Position numbers and translations under genes: made by a program. The notes under the pieces are model-generated. The model was given only the letters and a program-made list of their open reading frames with translations. It was not told the origin of the DNA and ran no database searches. This document shows, piece after piece, positions 29,224 to 42,203 of a stretch of DNA of 64,000 bases (position 1 is the stretch's first letter; each line of letters opens with the position of its first letter). The DNA is from Micromonospora sp. DSM 45708. GTDB taxonomy: Bacteria; Actinomycetota; Actinomycetes; Mycobacteriales; Micromonosporaceae. The DNA lies in the NCBI RefSeq assembly GCF_039566955.1, contig NZ_CP154796.1, positions 310,001-374,000 of the forward strand. The letters run 5' to 3'.

Positions 29224-29850
29224 GTGCCGTCCCTCGGACGACTGCATCTCATCACCGACACCCGACCGGGGCGGGATCCGCTCGGCGTGCTGCGTGCCGC
29301 CCTGCCGGTGGCCCGCGCAGAACTCGTCGTACAGGTGCGGGTGGCGGACGACGCCACCGACCGGGAGGCGTACGAGCTGGCCCGCCGGGTGGTCGAGGCG
29401 TGCCGCCCGTACGGCGCGCGCTGCCTGGTCAACGACCGGTTGCACGTGGCGCTCGCGGTGGGCGCGGCCGGTGGCCACGTCGGCGCGGACGACCTGCCGG
29501 TGACCGCCGCCCGCCGGGTGCTCGGCGTCGACGCCGTGCTCGGCGCGACCGCCCGGGCGCCGGAGACGGCCCGGGCGGCGGTCGCCGCCGGAGCGAGCTA
29601 CCTGGGCGTGGGCCCCTGCCACGCCACCACCACGAAGCCGGGCCTGCCCGCGCCGATCGGCCCGGACGGGGTACGCGCGGTCGCCGGCGCGGTGACCGTT
29701 CCGGTGATCGCCATCGGTGGCGTGACCGCCGCGTCGGTGCCGGCGCTGCGGGCCGCCGGGGCGTACGGGGTGGCGGTGGTCGGGGCGCTCAGCGGGGCAG
29801 CCGACCCCGCGCGCGCCACCGCCGGGCTGCTCGGGGCGCTGACGTGTTGA
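29224..29850 (+). CDS. thiE: thiamine-phosphate synthase (copy 1)
   Basis: ThiE joins HMP-PP and the thiazole phosphate to make thiamine phosphate. The 208-residue TIM-barrel protein has LHLITD, the NDR loop, GGHVGADDLP, and the phosphate-binding YLGVGPCHATTTK. The usual QxREK motif near residue 40 is replaced by VQVRVAD, so the lysine that normally contacts the pyrimidine diphosphate is missing. GTG at 29224 follows the riboswitch's GGGAGGAG. A second ThiE-like gene lies in the same operon. Confidence 0.85.
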   Translation: MPSLGRLHLITDTRPGRDPLGVLRAALPVARAELVVQVRVADDATDREAYELARRVVEACRPYGARCLVNDRLHVALAVGAAGGHVGADDLPVTAARRVLGVDAVLGATARAPETARAAVAAGASYLGVGPCHATTTKPGLPAPIGPDGVRAVAGAVTVPVIAIGGVTAASVPALRAAGAYGVAVVGALSGAADPARATAGLLGALTC

Positions 29851-29900
29851 GCGGGTCCCCCTTCTCTGCCGGAGGCGTTGACAGGGGGCCCGTCCTTACC
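29850..29900. repeat. imperfect GC palindrome at the thiE-thiO junction
   Basis: CGGGTCCCCCT (from about 29852) and AGGGGGCCCG (from about 29883) form an inverted repeat with one bulged base around a roughly 20-nt spacer. The layout resembles a family of short interspersed palindromes that I associate with Micromonospora and Salinispora intergenic regions. It lies directly after the thiE stop and may code the first residues of ThiO if the upstream start is used. Confidence 0.4.
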
Positions 29901-29903
29901 GAG

Positions 29904-34995
<5,092 letters not shown>

Positions 34996-35001
34996 GCGTG
35001 A

Positions 35002-35028
35002 CCGGGGCCGGGCGCGGTCCGGCCCCGG
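35002..35028. terminator. bidirectional hairpin after thiC
   Basis: A perfect 10-bp stem (35002-35011 with 35019-35028) and a 7-nt loop lie between the convergent stops of thiC (34995) and the minus-strand membrane protein (35035). It can serve both transcripts. Confidence 0.65.
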
Positions 35029-35034
35029 GTCGGC

Positions 35035-37677
35035 TCAGTCGCGGTGGTGCCGGCCGGTACGCAGGGAGCGGGCGTCGTCGGCGTTGTCGTCCGAGGCGAG
35101 ACCGGCGACCCAGTCGACGTACTCGTCGTCGGTCGTGGCGCCCGGCTCGGCGGTCTCGTCGACCGGCTCCGGGTCGCCCTTGGCCCGGTTGCGTCGGAAC
35201 AGCCCGCGGCGGCCCTTCGGCTTGCCGCCGGCCGTCTCGGCGTCGTCCGTCCCGGCGTGCCGCCCCCGGGACGCCTCCCGGTCGACGTTCTCCGAGCCGG
35301 GGCCGGCCTGCTCCGGGACGGTCGCGCCCGTCTTCGCGCCACCGGCCGGAGCCGGTGCGGCGCCCTCCGGAGCGGTCGGCCCGGCCGGCCGGGCGTTGGT
35401 GGCGAGCGCGTCCCACCCGGTGCTCCGACCCGGCTCGGGCAGGCCCTGATGGTGGGGACGGGGCGTCGACCCGGGCCGGGTGGCCGCGTCGTCGCCGTCC
35501 CGGCCGGTGGCCGGCGTGGTGGCGGCGGGTGGCCGGGCCGGCCGACCGGTGGCCGGCGTGATCGGCCAGGCCGGGCGCACGTCCCCGGCTCGTTCGGTCG
35601 CGTCCTCGAAGATCGGGAACCGTGGCCGGGGTGACGCGGTCACGGGCCGATCGGCCGGCTCGGGGTCGAAGAAGAAGCTGCGTGGCCTCCGGGCCGGTTC
35701 CGGCGCGTCCGTCGACTCCCCGGTTCGCGGCACGTCGGTGCCACCCGGGACCGGGCCGGTGGACCCGGCTGCGGTGGTGGCCGCGTCGGCGGCTCCGGCC
35801 GGGCCGGCGGGCCGGGTGGCCCGCACCGCGTCGGCGGCCCGGGTGACACCGGCGGTGTCGGTGGCCTCGGGACTACCTTCCGGCGTGACCGGCGTGACCG
35901 GCGTGGCGGCGGGCGGCGTGGCGGCGGTCGGGCGGGCGTCCTCGCCGGTGGAGCGCGCCGGACGGGCGCGGCCCGCGCGACCGGTCCGGGGGGCCTCGGC
36001 CGGATCACCGGTCGCATCGTCCGTGAGCGGCGTGGGCCGGGCGGCGGCGCGGCTCCGGCGGGCCCGGGTGGCGCGCGGGGCGGCCTCCGTCGGCTCGACG
36101 GTGGCGTCGGCCGTCGGCTCCGCGCCGGCCGGGATGGTGGGCTCCCCGGGGGCCGTGACCGTGGCCTTCGGGCGTGCCTTGGTCGTGGCCTTCGGGGTGA
36201 TCGCGACCGCCGGTGAGCCGGCCGCCGGATCGGTGCCGGCCGCCGGCGGTGCGGGAACCGGCTCGGGAGCGCGATCCGCCGGCTCGTGGCCGCCGGCCGC
36301 CCGGGAAGCGCCGGCCCCCGGACGGGCGGTGTCGGCCCCCGTCCCGAGCGGGCCGGTCCCCGCCCCGCCGACAGTGGTCCCGCTGGCCCCCGAACCGCTG
36401 GCTGCCGGCCCGTCGGTGCCCGGCCCGGAGGTCCCCGTCCCGGGCGTGTCGGGGTCGGCCGGAGCCGGCCGGGTCGACGGCTGCGGCTCGGGGCGGCCGG
36501 CGGCGAGGACGTCGATGGCCGAGGTGCGCCGGACCGGCGGCAGCAGGCCGGGCAGCGGGGACGTGCGGGTCGGATCCTCGTCGTGCCGGGCGACGGCCGG
36601 CGCGACCGACCGGGCCTGTCGCTCGTCGTCGGCGGGCGACGCCGACCCGGCGTGCCGGGGTGCCGACGACGGCGTGACGGACCCGCCGGTCTCCGGCCAG
36701 TCCCAGTGCGCGGGGGCCGGCGCGCCGGCCGTGGTCGGCACCGGCGCGGTGGCGGCCGGCGTCGTCGGAGCGGGCGCGGTGGCCGGCAGCGGCGCGAGGA
36801 TGTCGGTCGGGTCGAGGGCGTCGCCGGTGCCCGCTCGGGGCAGCATCGAGGTGGCGGTCGCGCCGAGCGCCCCGGCCGCGACCGCGATCAGCGCGCCGTA
36901 GTAGGGCGCGAGCTGGTAGCGGTCGGCCGCCGTGCCCGGACCGGCGGTCAGGTAGGCGAACGCCACCAGCACCGGCCCGGCCGCGCCGGCCGCGCCGCCG
37001 ACCAGTGGCGGATGCCCGGCCCGGCGGGCCAGCACACCGATCGCGCCGCCCGCGAGCAGGGCCAGCGTGGGTAGCAGCAGCATGGCCAGGCGTTGCGCCG
37101 CCGGGGCGCCCAGCCAGGACGGTTCGAGGACACCGAGGCGTACGGTGGCCAGCGACCGGTTGGCGACGATCGTGGGTGCGACGGAGAGCAGGGCCAGCAG
37201 CCAGACGATTCCGGTGGTGATCGCGACGCCCCAGCCGAACGGCGGCTTGAGCAGCACGGCGATCGCCGCGCCCGCGCCCACCACCGCGCCGAGGACGGCA
37301 CAGATGCCGGCCGCCCAGGCCGGGTCGACGGAGCCGCCCAGCTCGGCGGCGCGGGCCGGTTGCATGCAGAGCGGGGCGACCACGATCGCGCCGAGCGCGC
37401 TGACGCCGGCGATCGAGAGCAGCTCGGTGGTGCCACCGGGGAGGTCGTCCCGGCGGGCGAGGCGCTCGGTGAGCACGGCTCCGGCGACGGTGGCGACCGC
37501 GGCGAACCAGGCGACCCAGACGAGCTGGGCGGGCCACCGGTTGACCGAGGCGTCGACGAACGCGTCGTCGAGGCGGACGACTCCGAAGCCGTACGCGACG
37601 CCGAGCTGGCCGGCAGCGGCCAGCACACTCACCCCGAGCGCCGTGAGCAGCAGCCTGCCCCACGTCCGAAAGGCCAT
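35035..37677 (-). CDS. large multi-pass membrane protein with a disordered Pro/Ala/Thr-rich tail
   Basis: I do not recognise a family. The first roughly 290 of 880 residues hold seven or more hydrophobic segments (for example LLLTALGVSVLAAAGQLGV and AIAVLLKPPFGW...WLLALLSVAPTIV). The remaining roughly 590 residues are low complexity, rich in Pro, Ala, Thr, Gly and Arg, ending in a short charged segment (RRGLFRRNRAKGDPEPVDE, then DEYVDWVAGLASDD). ATG at 37677 (MAFRTWGR) is chosen because TAACGT lies 7 nt before it and the first membrane segment follows. A long antisense frame exists but is compositional. Confidence 0.75.
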   Translation of the reverse strand: MAFRTWGRLLLTALGVSVLAAAGQLGVAYGFGVVRLDDAFVDASVNRWPAQLVWVAWFAAVATVAGAVLTERLARRDDLPGGTTELLSIAGVSALGAIVVAPLCMQPARAAELGGSVDPAWAAGICAVLGAVVGAGAAIAVLLKPPFGWGVAITTGIVWLLALLSVAPTIVANRSLATVRLGVLEPSWLGAPAAQRLAMLLLPTLALLAGGAIGVLARRAGHPPLVGGAAGAAGPVLVAFAYLTAGPGTAADRYQLAPYYGALIAVAAGALGATATSMLPRAGTGDALDPTDILAPLPATAPAPTTPAATAPVPTTAGAPAPAHWDWPETGGSVTPSSAPRHAGSASPADDERQARSVAPAVARHDEDPTRTSPLPGLLPPVRRTSAIDVLAAGRPEPQPSTRPAPADPDTPGTGTSGPGTDGPAASGSGASGTTVGGAGTGPLGTGADTARPGAGASRAAGGHEPADRAPEPVPAPPAAGTDPAAGSPAVAITPKATTKARPKATVTAPGEPTIPAGAEPTADATVEPTEAAPRATRARRSRAAARPTPLTDDATGDPAEAPRTGRAGRARPARSTGEDARPTAATPPAATPVTPVTPEGSPEATDTAGVTRAADAVRATRPAGPAGAADAATTAAGSTGPVPGGTDVPRTGESTDAPEPARRPRSFFFDPEPADRPVTASPRPRFPIFEDATERAGDVRPAWPITPATGRPARPPAATTPATGRDGDDAATRPGSTPRPHHQGLPEPGRSTGWDALATNARPAGPTAPEGAAPAPAGGAKTGATVPEQAGPGSENVDREASRGRHAGTDDAETAGGKPKGRRGLFRRNRAKGDPEPVDETAEPGATTDDEYVDWVAGLASDDNADDARSLRTGRHHRD

Positions 37678-37684
37678 GTCGGGC

Positions 37685-37690
37685 ACGTTA
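37685..37690 (-). promoter_or_regulatory. -10 box of a probable leaderless transcript
   Basis: On the minus strand TAACGT ends 7 nt before the ATG at 37677. No ribosome site is visible before that ATG. Confidence 0.5.
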
Positions 37691-37754
37691 CGGCCCGGTG
37701 GGGTGGTTCGCCACCTTGCCACCGCGCGGCGCGGCGAACCCGCCGTCGGCGTGG

Positions 37755-38063
37755 CTACTTCAGTTCGACCAGCCGGGCGAGGTAGGTGGTGTCGCCGACG
37801 TTGGTCAGCATGTGCACCGCCCCCGGGTCGCGGTAGACCACCCCGCCGGTGGGCTCGTCGGCGTCGATGGTGGTGCCGTCGATCGTCTGCACCACGTTCT
37901 TCGCACCCTGGATCGCCACCACCAGGTACGGATGGTCGTGGCGGTGCAGCGGCTGACGCTCGCCCGGCTCCAGCCGGATGTGCCAGACGCGGACCCGGTC
38001 GTTCTCGTAGACGATCTCCTGGCCCACCGGGCCGAGTTCGAGGTCGGCGTGCGGGTGGGTCAT
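37755..38063 (-). CDS. small cupin-fold protein
   Basis: The 102-residue product has the single-domain cupin pattern: PGERQPLHRHDHPYLVVAIQG with three histidines, then PGAVHMLTNVGDT with a further histidine, suggesting a metal site. Its ATG overlaps the stop of the F420-type oxidoreductase by 4 nt, so it is the third gene of a minus-strand operon with the ABC ATPase. The longer upstream frame is a shadow of the oxidoreductase. Its function in the locus is unknown; binding or turning over a small organic acid would fit. Confidence 0.8.
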   Translation of the reverse strand: MTHPHADLELGPVGQEIVYENDRVRVWHIRLEPGERQPLHRHDHPYLVVAIQGAKNVVQTIDGTTIDADEPTGGVVYRDPGAVHMLTNVGDTTYLARLVELK

Positions 38064-39016
38064 CGTGGTCCGTCCAGTTGGGGGAGCACCTCGGCGGCGA
38101 TCAGCTCCACGTGGTCGAGGTCGTCGAAGTCGATCAGCCGCAGGTGCACCCGGGTGGTCCCGACCGCGGCGAACTCGCCGAGCCGGTCGACGAGCTGGGC
38201 GGGGGAGCCGACCACCGGGTCCTCCGGCGGGAGCGCGCTGGCGACGTGCAGCGGCGCGGCCCGTCGCTGCGCCTCGGCGTCGGTGCGCCCGATCGCCACC
38301 ACGATGCCGGCGGAGAGCGTCAGCGGCGCGCGCCCGGACGCGTCGCGCCCGGTGCGGTCGCACGCCTCGCGGACCCGCTCGTAGGCGGCGGCCGTCTCGG
38401 CGACGTTCTTGAACGGCATGTTGAACTCGTCGGCGTACCGGGCGGCCAGCTCGGGGGTGCGCTTGGGGCCCTTGCCGCCGACGATCACCGGCGGGCCGGG
38501 CTGCTGCACCGGCTTGGGCAGTGCGGGCGCGTCGACCAGCCGGTAGTGCTCACCGGTGAAGCTGTACGTCTCGTCGGACGGGGTGCGCCACAGCCCGGTG
38601 ACGATCTCCAACTGCTCGGCCAGCCTGTCGAACCGCTCGTTGACCGGCGGGAACGGGATGCCGTAAGCGGTGTGTTCCCGCTCGAACCAGCCGGCGCCGA
38701 TGCCCAGCTCGACCCGGCCGCCGCTCATCCGGTCGACCTGGGCGACCATCACGGCCAGCGGCCCGGGGAGCCGGAAGGTGGCCGAGGTGACAAGCGTGCC
38801 GAGCCGGATGCGGGACGTCTCCCGGGCGAGCGCGGCGAGCGTCAGCCAGGCGTCGGTGGGGCCGGGCAGCGCCGGCTCGTCCCCCATCGACCGGTAGTGG
38901 TCGGCGCGGAAGAAGCCCTCGAAGCCGGCGTCCTCGACCAGCCGGGCGAACCGGAGCTGGTCGTCGTAGTCCGCGCCGCGGTGGGGTTCGGTGAAGACCG
39001 AGACCCGCATGCTCAC
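38060..39016 (-). CDS. LLM-class F420-dependent oxidoreductase
   Basis: Luciferase-like TIM-barrel protein of 318 residues, beginning MRVSVFTEP and containing RIRLGTLVTSATFRLPGPLAVMVAQVDRMSGGRVELGIGAGWFEREHTAYGI, the hallmark of the F420-dependent subgroup. The real cofactor (F420 or FMN) is inferred. GTG at 39016 overlaps the ABC ATPase stop; ATG at 39010 is an alternative. Co-transcription with an importer ATPase suggests it processes the imported compound. Confidence 0.88.
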   Translation of the reverse strand: MSMRVSVFTEPHRGADYDDQLRFARLVEDAGFEGFFRADHYRSMGDEPALPGPTDAWLTLAALARETSRIRLGTLVTSATFRLPGPLAVMVAQVDRMSGGRVELGIGAGWFEREHTAYGIPFPPVNERFDRLAEQLEIVTGLWRTPSDETYSFTGEHYRLVDAPALPKPVQQPGPPVIVGGKGPKRTPELAARYADEFNMPFKNVAETAAAYERVREACDRTGRDASGRAPLTLSAGIVVAIGRTDAEAQRRAAPLHVASALPPEDPVVGSPAQLVDRLGEFAAVGTTRVHLRLIDFDDLDHVELIAAEVLPQLDGPR

Positions 39017-39858
39017 CGTCCTCCCGTCGCCGCGGCCCGCGGCGGTGTCCCGGCTGGTGCGGCCGGCGGTCCCGCCGGGCCGGCCGACGCGGGTACGCCG
39101 GGGGCGTCCCGCTCCATCAGCAGTTCGTGCAGCTCGGCGCTGATCCGGGCGACGTCGGCCAGGTGCGCGTGCCGGCCCAGGGTGCGGGGCCGGGGCACGG
39201 CCACCTCGACCACCTCGCGGATCCGGCCGGGTCGCGGGCTGAGCACGACCACCCGGTCGGCCAGCAGCACCGCCTCGTCGATCGAGTGGGTGACGAAGAC
39301 GATGGTCGCCTTCGTGTCCATGTGCACCCGTTGCAGCTCGCCGGAGAGTTCCTCCCGGGTGAGCGCGTCGAGCGCGGAGAACGGCTCGTCCATCAGCATC
39401 ACGCGGGGCGAGCCGATCAGCGACCGGCAGAGCGAGACCCGCTGCTGCATGCCGCCGGACAGCTCGTGCGGGAGGCGCTTCTCGAAGCCGCCCAGCCCGG
39501 CCATCTCCAGCAGCGCCCGGGCCCGGTCGCGGTGCTTCGCCCGGCTCCAGCCGAAGATCTCCACCGGGAGCAGCACGTTGTCGAGCACCGTGCGCCAGGG
39601 CAGCAGCGCCGGCCGCTGGAACAGCATGGCGACGTCCTGGCGGGGCTTCGTGATCGGGGTGCCGGCCACGGTGATCTCGCCGGCGGTCGCCGGCAGCAGA
39701 CCGGCGACCATGCGCAGCAGGGTGGACTTCCCGCAGCCGGAACGACCGAGGACGGCGACGAACTCACCCTCGGCGACGTCGAGGTCGATGCCGCGCAGCG
39801 CCTCCACCCGCCCCGAGCGGCCGTCGAAGGTGCGGGACACCCCGGACAGTCGGATCAT
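39013..39858 (-). CDS. ABC transporter ATPase, nitrate/sulfonate/taurine-type
   Basis: The 281-residue ATPase has Walker A GRSGCGKST, Q-loop LFQRPALLPWRTVLDNV, signature LSGGMQQRVSLCRS and Walker B VMLMDEPFSALD, the pattern of the SsuB/TauB/ThiZ subgroup. The start MIRLSGVSRTF (ATG 39858) is preferred to 39954 because the upstream 32 residues are unlike the family; GGGAG lies close before it. A disordered Pro/Ala tail ends it. It has no permease in its own operon; the partner permease and binding protein are divergent at 40143-42116. Confidence 0.9.
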   Translation of the reverse strand: MIRLSGVSRTFDGRSGRVEALRGIDLDVAEGEFVAVLGRSGCGKSTLLRMVAGLLPATAGEITVAGTPITKPRQDVAMLFQRPALLPWRTVLDNVLLPVEIFGWSRAKHRDRARALLEMAGLGGFEKRLPHELSGGMQQRVSLCRSLIGSPRVMLMDEPFSALDALTREELSGELQRVHMDTKATIVFVTHSIDEAVLLADRVVVLSPRPGRIREVVEVAVPRPRTLGRHAHLADVARISAELHELLMERDAPGVPASAGPAGPPAAPAGTPPRAAATGGR

Positions 39859-39903
39859 CTCCCGCCGGCTCCCTTCCCGCGTCGTCCGAATGCGAATCCG
39901 GCT

Positions 39904-39909
39904 AGCGTA
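39904..39909 (-). promoter_or_regulatory. candidate -10 box for the ABC ATPase operon
   Basis: TACGCT on the minus strand lies 45 nt before the ATPase start. No convincing -35 was found. A matching TACGCT on the plus strand at 40021-40026 may serve the divergent binding-protein gene, with TTGCTG 19 nt upstream. Confidence 0.3.
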
Positions 39910-40142
39910 GCGGGGCTCATCCCCGGCCTCCGTCGGGGGTGGACGCTGCGCCACCCCCCTTATGCACGTTCGTTTCCGTTCCGCAACCCGGACGGTTGCT
40001 GCGCGTCATCTGGCTTCTCGTACGCTGTTGCGCGCGAAGAGTCCCCTCGCGACGGTCCGGTCGGCCGACCCCCCTGCCGACCCCGTCGGACCCACGACCC
40101 GACCGGCGATGAAGCCCTGGTCGGAAAGGACATGGTGCACTG

Positions 40143-41171
40143 ATGAGAAGGTTGACCCGTACGGTCGCCGCGGCGGCGCTGGCGACCGCACTCGCCCTCG
40201 TCGGCGGTTGCAGCAGCGACTCGGACAAGTCCGAGGGCGGCGGCGGCAACGGCGCGGCGCTGGAGAAGGTGACCTACCTCACCTCGTTCGGCAACTTCGG
40301 CCGTGACTCCTACGCCTGGGTGGCGAAGGACAAGGGCTTCTTCAAGGAGGCCGGCTTCGACGTCGACATCAAGCCCGGCCAGGGCACCGGTTCCGTCATC
40401 CAGACAATCACCGGCGGCCAGGCCGACTTCGGCCCGATCGACCTGACCGGCGGCATCCTCCAGCTCGGCAACGGCCAGGCCAAGGACTTCGTCGCGGTGG
40501 CCGCGATCCAGCAGCGCACCATGGCCGCCATCGTCACGGTCGAGGGCAAGAACATCGCCACGCCGAAGGACCTGGAGGGCAAGAAGCTCGCCGACACCCC
40601 GACCTCCGTCGTGCGCAACCTCTTCCCCACGTACGCCCGGCTGGCCGGCATCGACAACAGCAAGGTGACCTGGGTCAACGGTGAGGCGCAGGGCCTGATC
40701 GGCATGCTGGGCTCCGGCTCGGTGGACGGCATCGGCCAGTTCGTCGTCGGTCAGCCCACCGTCGAGGTGGTGACCAAGAAGAAGCCGGTCGTGCTGCCGT
40801 ACAGCAACGTGATGCAGGACCTCTACGGCAACGCGCTGATCACCTCCTCCAAGATCGCCAAGGAGAAGCCGGAGATGGTGAAGAAGTTCACCGCCGCGCT
40901 GCTCAAGGGCCTGGAGTACGCGCTGGAGCACCCGGACGAGGCGGGCGAGATCCTGAAGAAGAACGTGCCGGCCGCCGTTCCGGCCGCGTCCGCCGCCGAG
41001 CTTCGGCTGATGGCCGCGTACGTCCGGTCCAGCAACTCCGGCACCGCGATCGGCACGCTGGACAGCGGCCGGGTGGCCAAGAGCATCGCGCTGCTCCAGG
41101 GCGCGGGCGCGCTGAAGCAGAACCTCACTCCCGACCAGGTCATCGACTTCGACCTCGCGCCGAAGGCCTGA
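40143..41171 (+). CDS. ABC transporter substrate-binding lipoprotein, NMT1/THI5-like
   Basis: The 342-residue protein has a signal peptide and lipobox LVGGC with Cys23, so it is anchored outside the membrane. The mature part is a THI5/NMT1-type binding fold: TSFGNFGRDSYAWVAKDKGFFKEAGFDVDI, ITGGQADFGPIDLTGG and the MLGSGSVDGIGQFVVGQP segment. Relatives bind nitrate, sulfonates, taurine, riboflavin or thiamine pyrimidine precursors. The nearby thi operon makes a pyrimidine precursor worth testing, but sequence alone does not decide. It precedes the permease by about 100 bp. Confidence 0.88.
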   Translation: MRRLTRTVAAAALATALALVGGCSSDSDKSEGGGGNGAALEKVTYLTSFGNFGRDSYAWVAKDKGFFKEAGFDVDIKPGQGTGSVIQTITGGQADFGPIDLTGGILQLGNGQAKDFVAVAAIQQRTMAAIVTVEGKNIATPKDLEGKKLADTPTSVVRNLFPTYARLAGIDNSKVTWVNGEAQGLIGMLGSGSVDGIGQFVVGQPTVEVVTKKKPVVLPYSNVMQDLYGNALITSSKIAKEKPEMVKKFTAALLKGLEYALEHPDEAGEILKKNVPAAVPAASAAELRLMAAYVRSSNSGTAIGTLDSGRVAKSIALLQGAGALKQNLTPDQVIDFDLAPKA

Positions 41172-41273
41172 CCGGTCGGCTCGGGACCACGGGGGTGCGA
41201 CCCGCCGGGACACCCGGTGGGCGCACCCCCTTCGCGTGCCGGTCGTGCCGACCGGCCGGAGAAGGAGGACACG

Positions 41274-42116
41274 TTGACGCAGTTGACCGAGGCCCGGCCG
41301 GGGGCGCCGGCGGAGCCGGCCCCGGCGGCGCGCGCCCGGCGCGGTCGGGGCGTACCCCCGGCGGCGGTCGGCCTGCCGCTGCTCGGGCTGGTCATCGCGG
41401 TGGCCGCCTGGTGGCTGGTCACGTCGGTGCTGCACCTGGTGCACCCGGTCGCGCTGCCGCCGCCGCAGGCGGTGGCCCGCTCGCTCGTCGCCACCACCGA
41501 CGTGCTGCTGCCCGCGCTGGGGATCACCACCTGGATGACGCTCTCGGGCTTCCTGCTCTCGTCGGTCGTCGGCGTGCTGATCGGGATGGCGCTGGCCGCG
41601 TCCCGCCGGGTGGAGCGGATGTTCGCGCCGCTGCTGGTGGCGGTGAACGCGGTCCCGAAGATCGCCTTCGGCCCGCTGCTCGTGGTGGCCGTGGGATTCG
41701 GCCAGAAGCCCATCCTGACCATGGTGTTCCTGCTCTGCTTCTTCCCGATCGTGCTCTCCACCGCCACCGGGCTGACCACCACCCCGGCCGACCTGGCGGA
41801 GCTGGGCCGGTCGCTCAACGCCTCCTGGTGGCAGGCGTTCCGCAAGGTGCGCCTGCCGGCCGCGCTGCCGCAGATCTTCGTCGGCCTCAAGGTGGCCATG
41901 CCGCTGGCCGCGATCGGCGCCGTGATCGGGGAGTTCTACTCGGACCGGCCCGGCCTGGGCTACCAGATCCTCCAGTACAACGGCGTGGGCGACACGGCGA
42001 CCGCGTGGGCGGCCATCATGCTGGTCGCGCTGATGAGCATCGTGCTCTACGCGGCCCTGAGCGCGATCGAGCGGTTCGCCCTGCCGTGGGTGCGCGCCAC
42101 CACCTCCGCCCGCTGA
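41274..42116 (+). CDS. ABC transporter permease
   Basis: Inner-membrane component with about six hydrophobic segments, 280 residues, and the EAA-type loop AELGRSLNASWWQAFRKVRLPAALPQIFVGLKVAMPLAA that docks the ATPase. TTG at 41274 is chosen because GGAGG lies 5 nt before it and in-frame codons upstream are unlike the family. It belongs with the lipoprotein upstream and, by family, with the divergent ATPase at 39013-39858. Confidence 0.9.
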   Translation: MTQLTEARPGAPAEPAPAARARRGRGVPPAAVGLPLLGLVIAVAAWWLVTSVLHLVHPVALPPPQAVARSLVATTDVLLPALGITTWMTLSGFLLSSVVGVLIGMALAASRRVERMFAPLLVAVNAVPKIAFGPLLVVAVGFGQKPILTMVFLLCFFPIVLSTATGLTTTPADLAELGRSLNASWWQAFRKVRLPAALPQIFVGLKVAMPLAAIGAVIGEFYSDRPGLGYQILQYNGVGDTATAWAAIMLVALMSIVLYAALSAIERFALPWVRATTSAR

Positions 42117-42120
42117 CCGG

Positions 42121-42186
42121 GTGGCCCCACCGCAACCGGCGCAGGGATCAAGCCTGACCGCCCGGAGCCGGTTGCGGTGGGGCCAC
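42121..42186. terminator. 20-bp perfect stem between convergent genes
   Basis: Positions 42121-42140 are the exact reverse complement of 42167-42186, with a 26-nt loop. It starts 4 nt after the permease stop and ends 17 nt before the stop of the minus-strand lipoprotein gene, so it very likely terminates both transcripts. A 20-bp perfect stem is longer than terminators elsewhere in the window. Confidence 0.75.
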
Positions 42187-42203
42187 ACCCACCACGGTGA
42201 CCT

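Noticed and set aside
27745..29622. 625-residue minus-strand frame
   Set aside because: Most is antisense of the aldo/keto reductase, riboswitch and thiE. Only the part at 28775-28998 looks like real coding sequence and is reported as a remnant.
37067..39910. 947-residue plus-strand frame
   Set aside because: It runs antisense through the membrane protein, cupin, F420-type oxidoreductase and ABC ATPase, all of which have recognisable motifs on the minus strand.
39961..39998. Possible GlnR site before the ABC ATPase (GTTGC-n6-GAAAC on the minus strand)
   Set aside because: Only one pair of half-sites fits; the other two fail and the -10 box is about 50 nt away.
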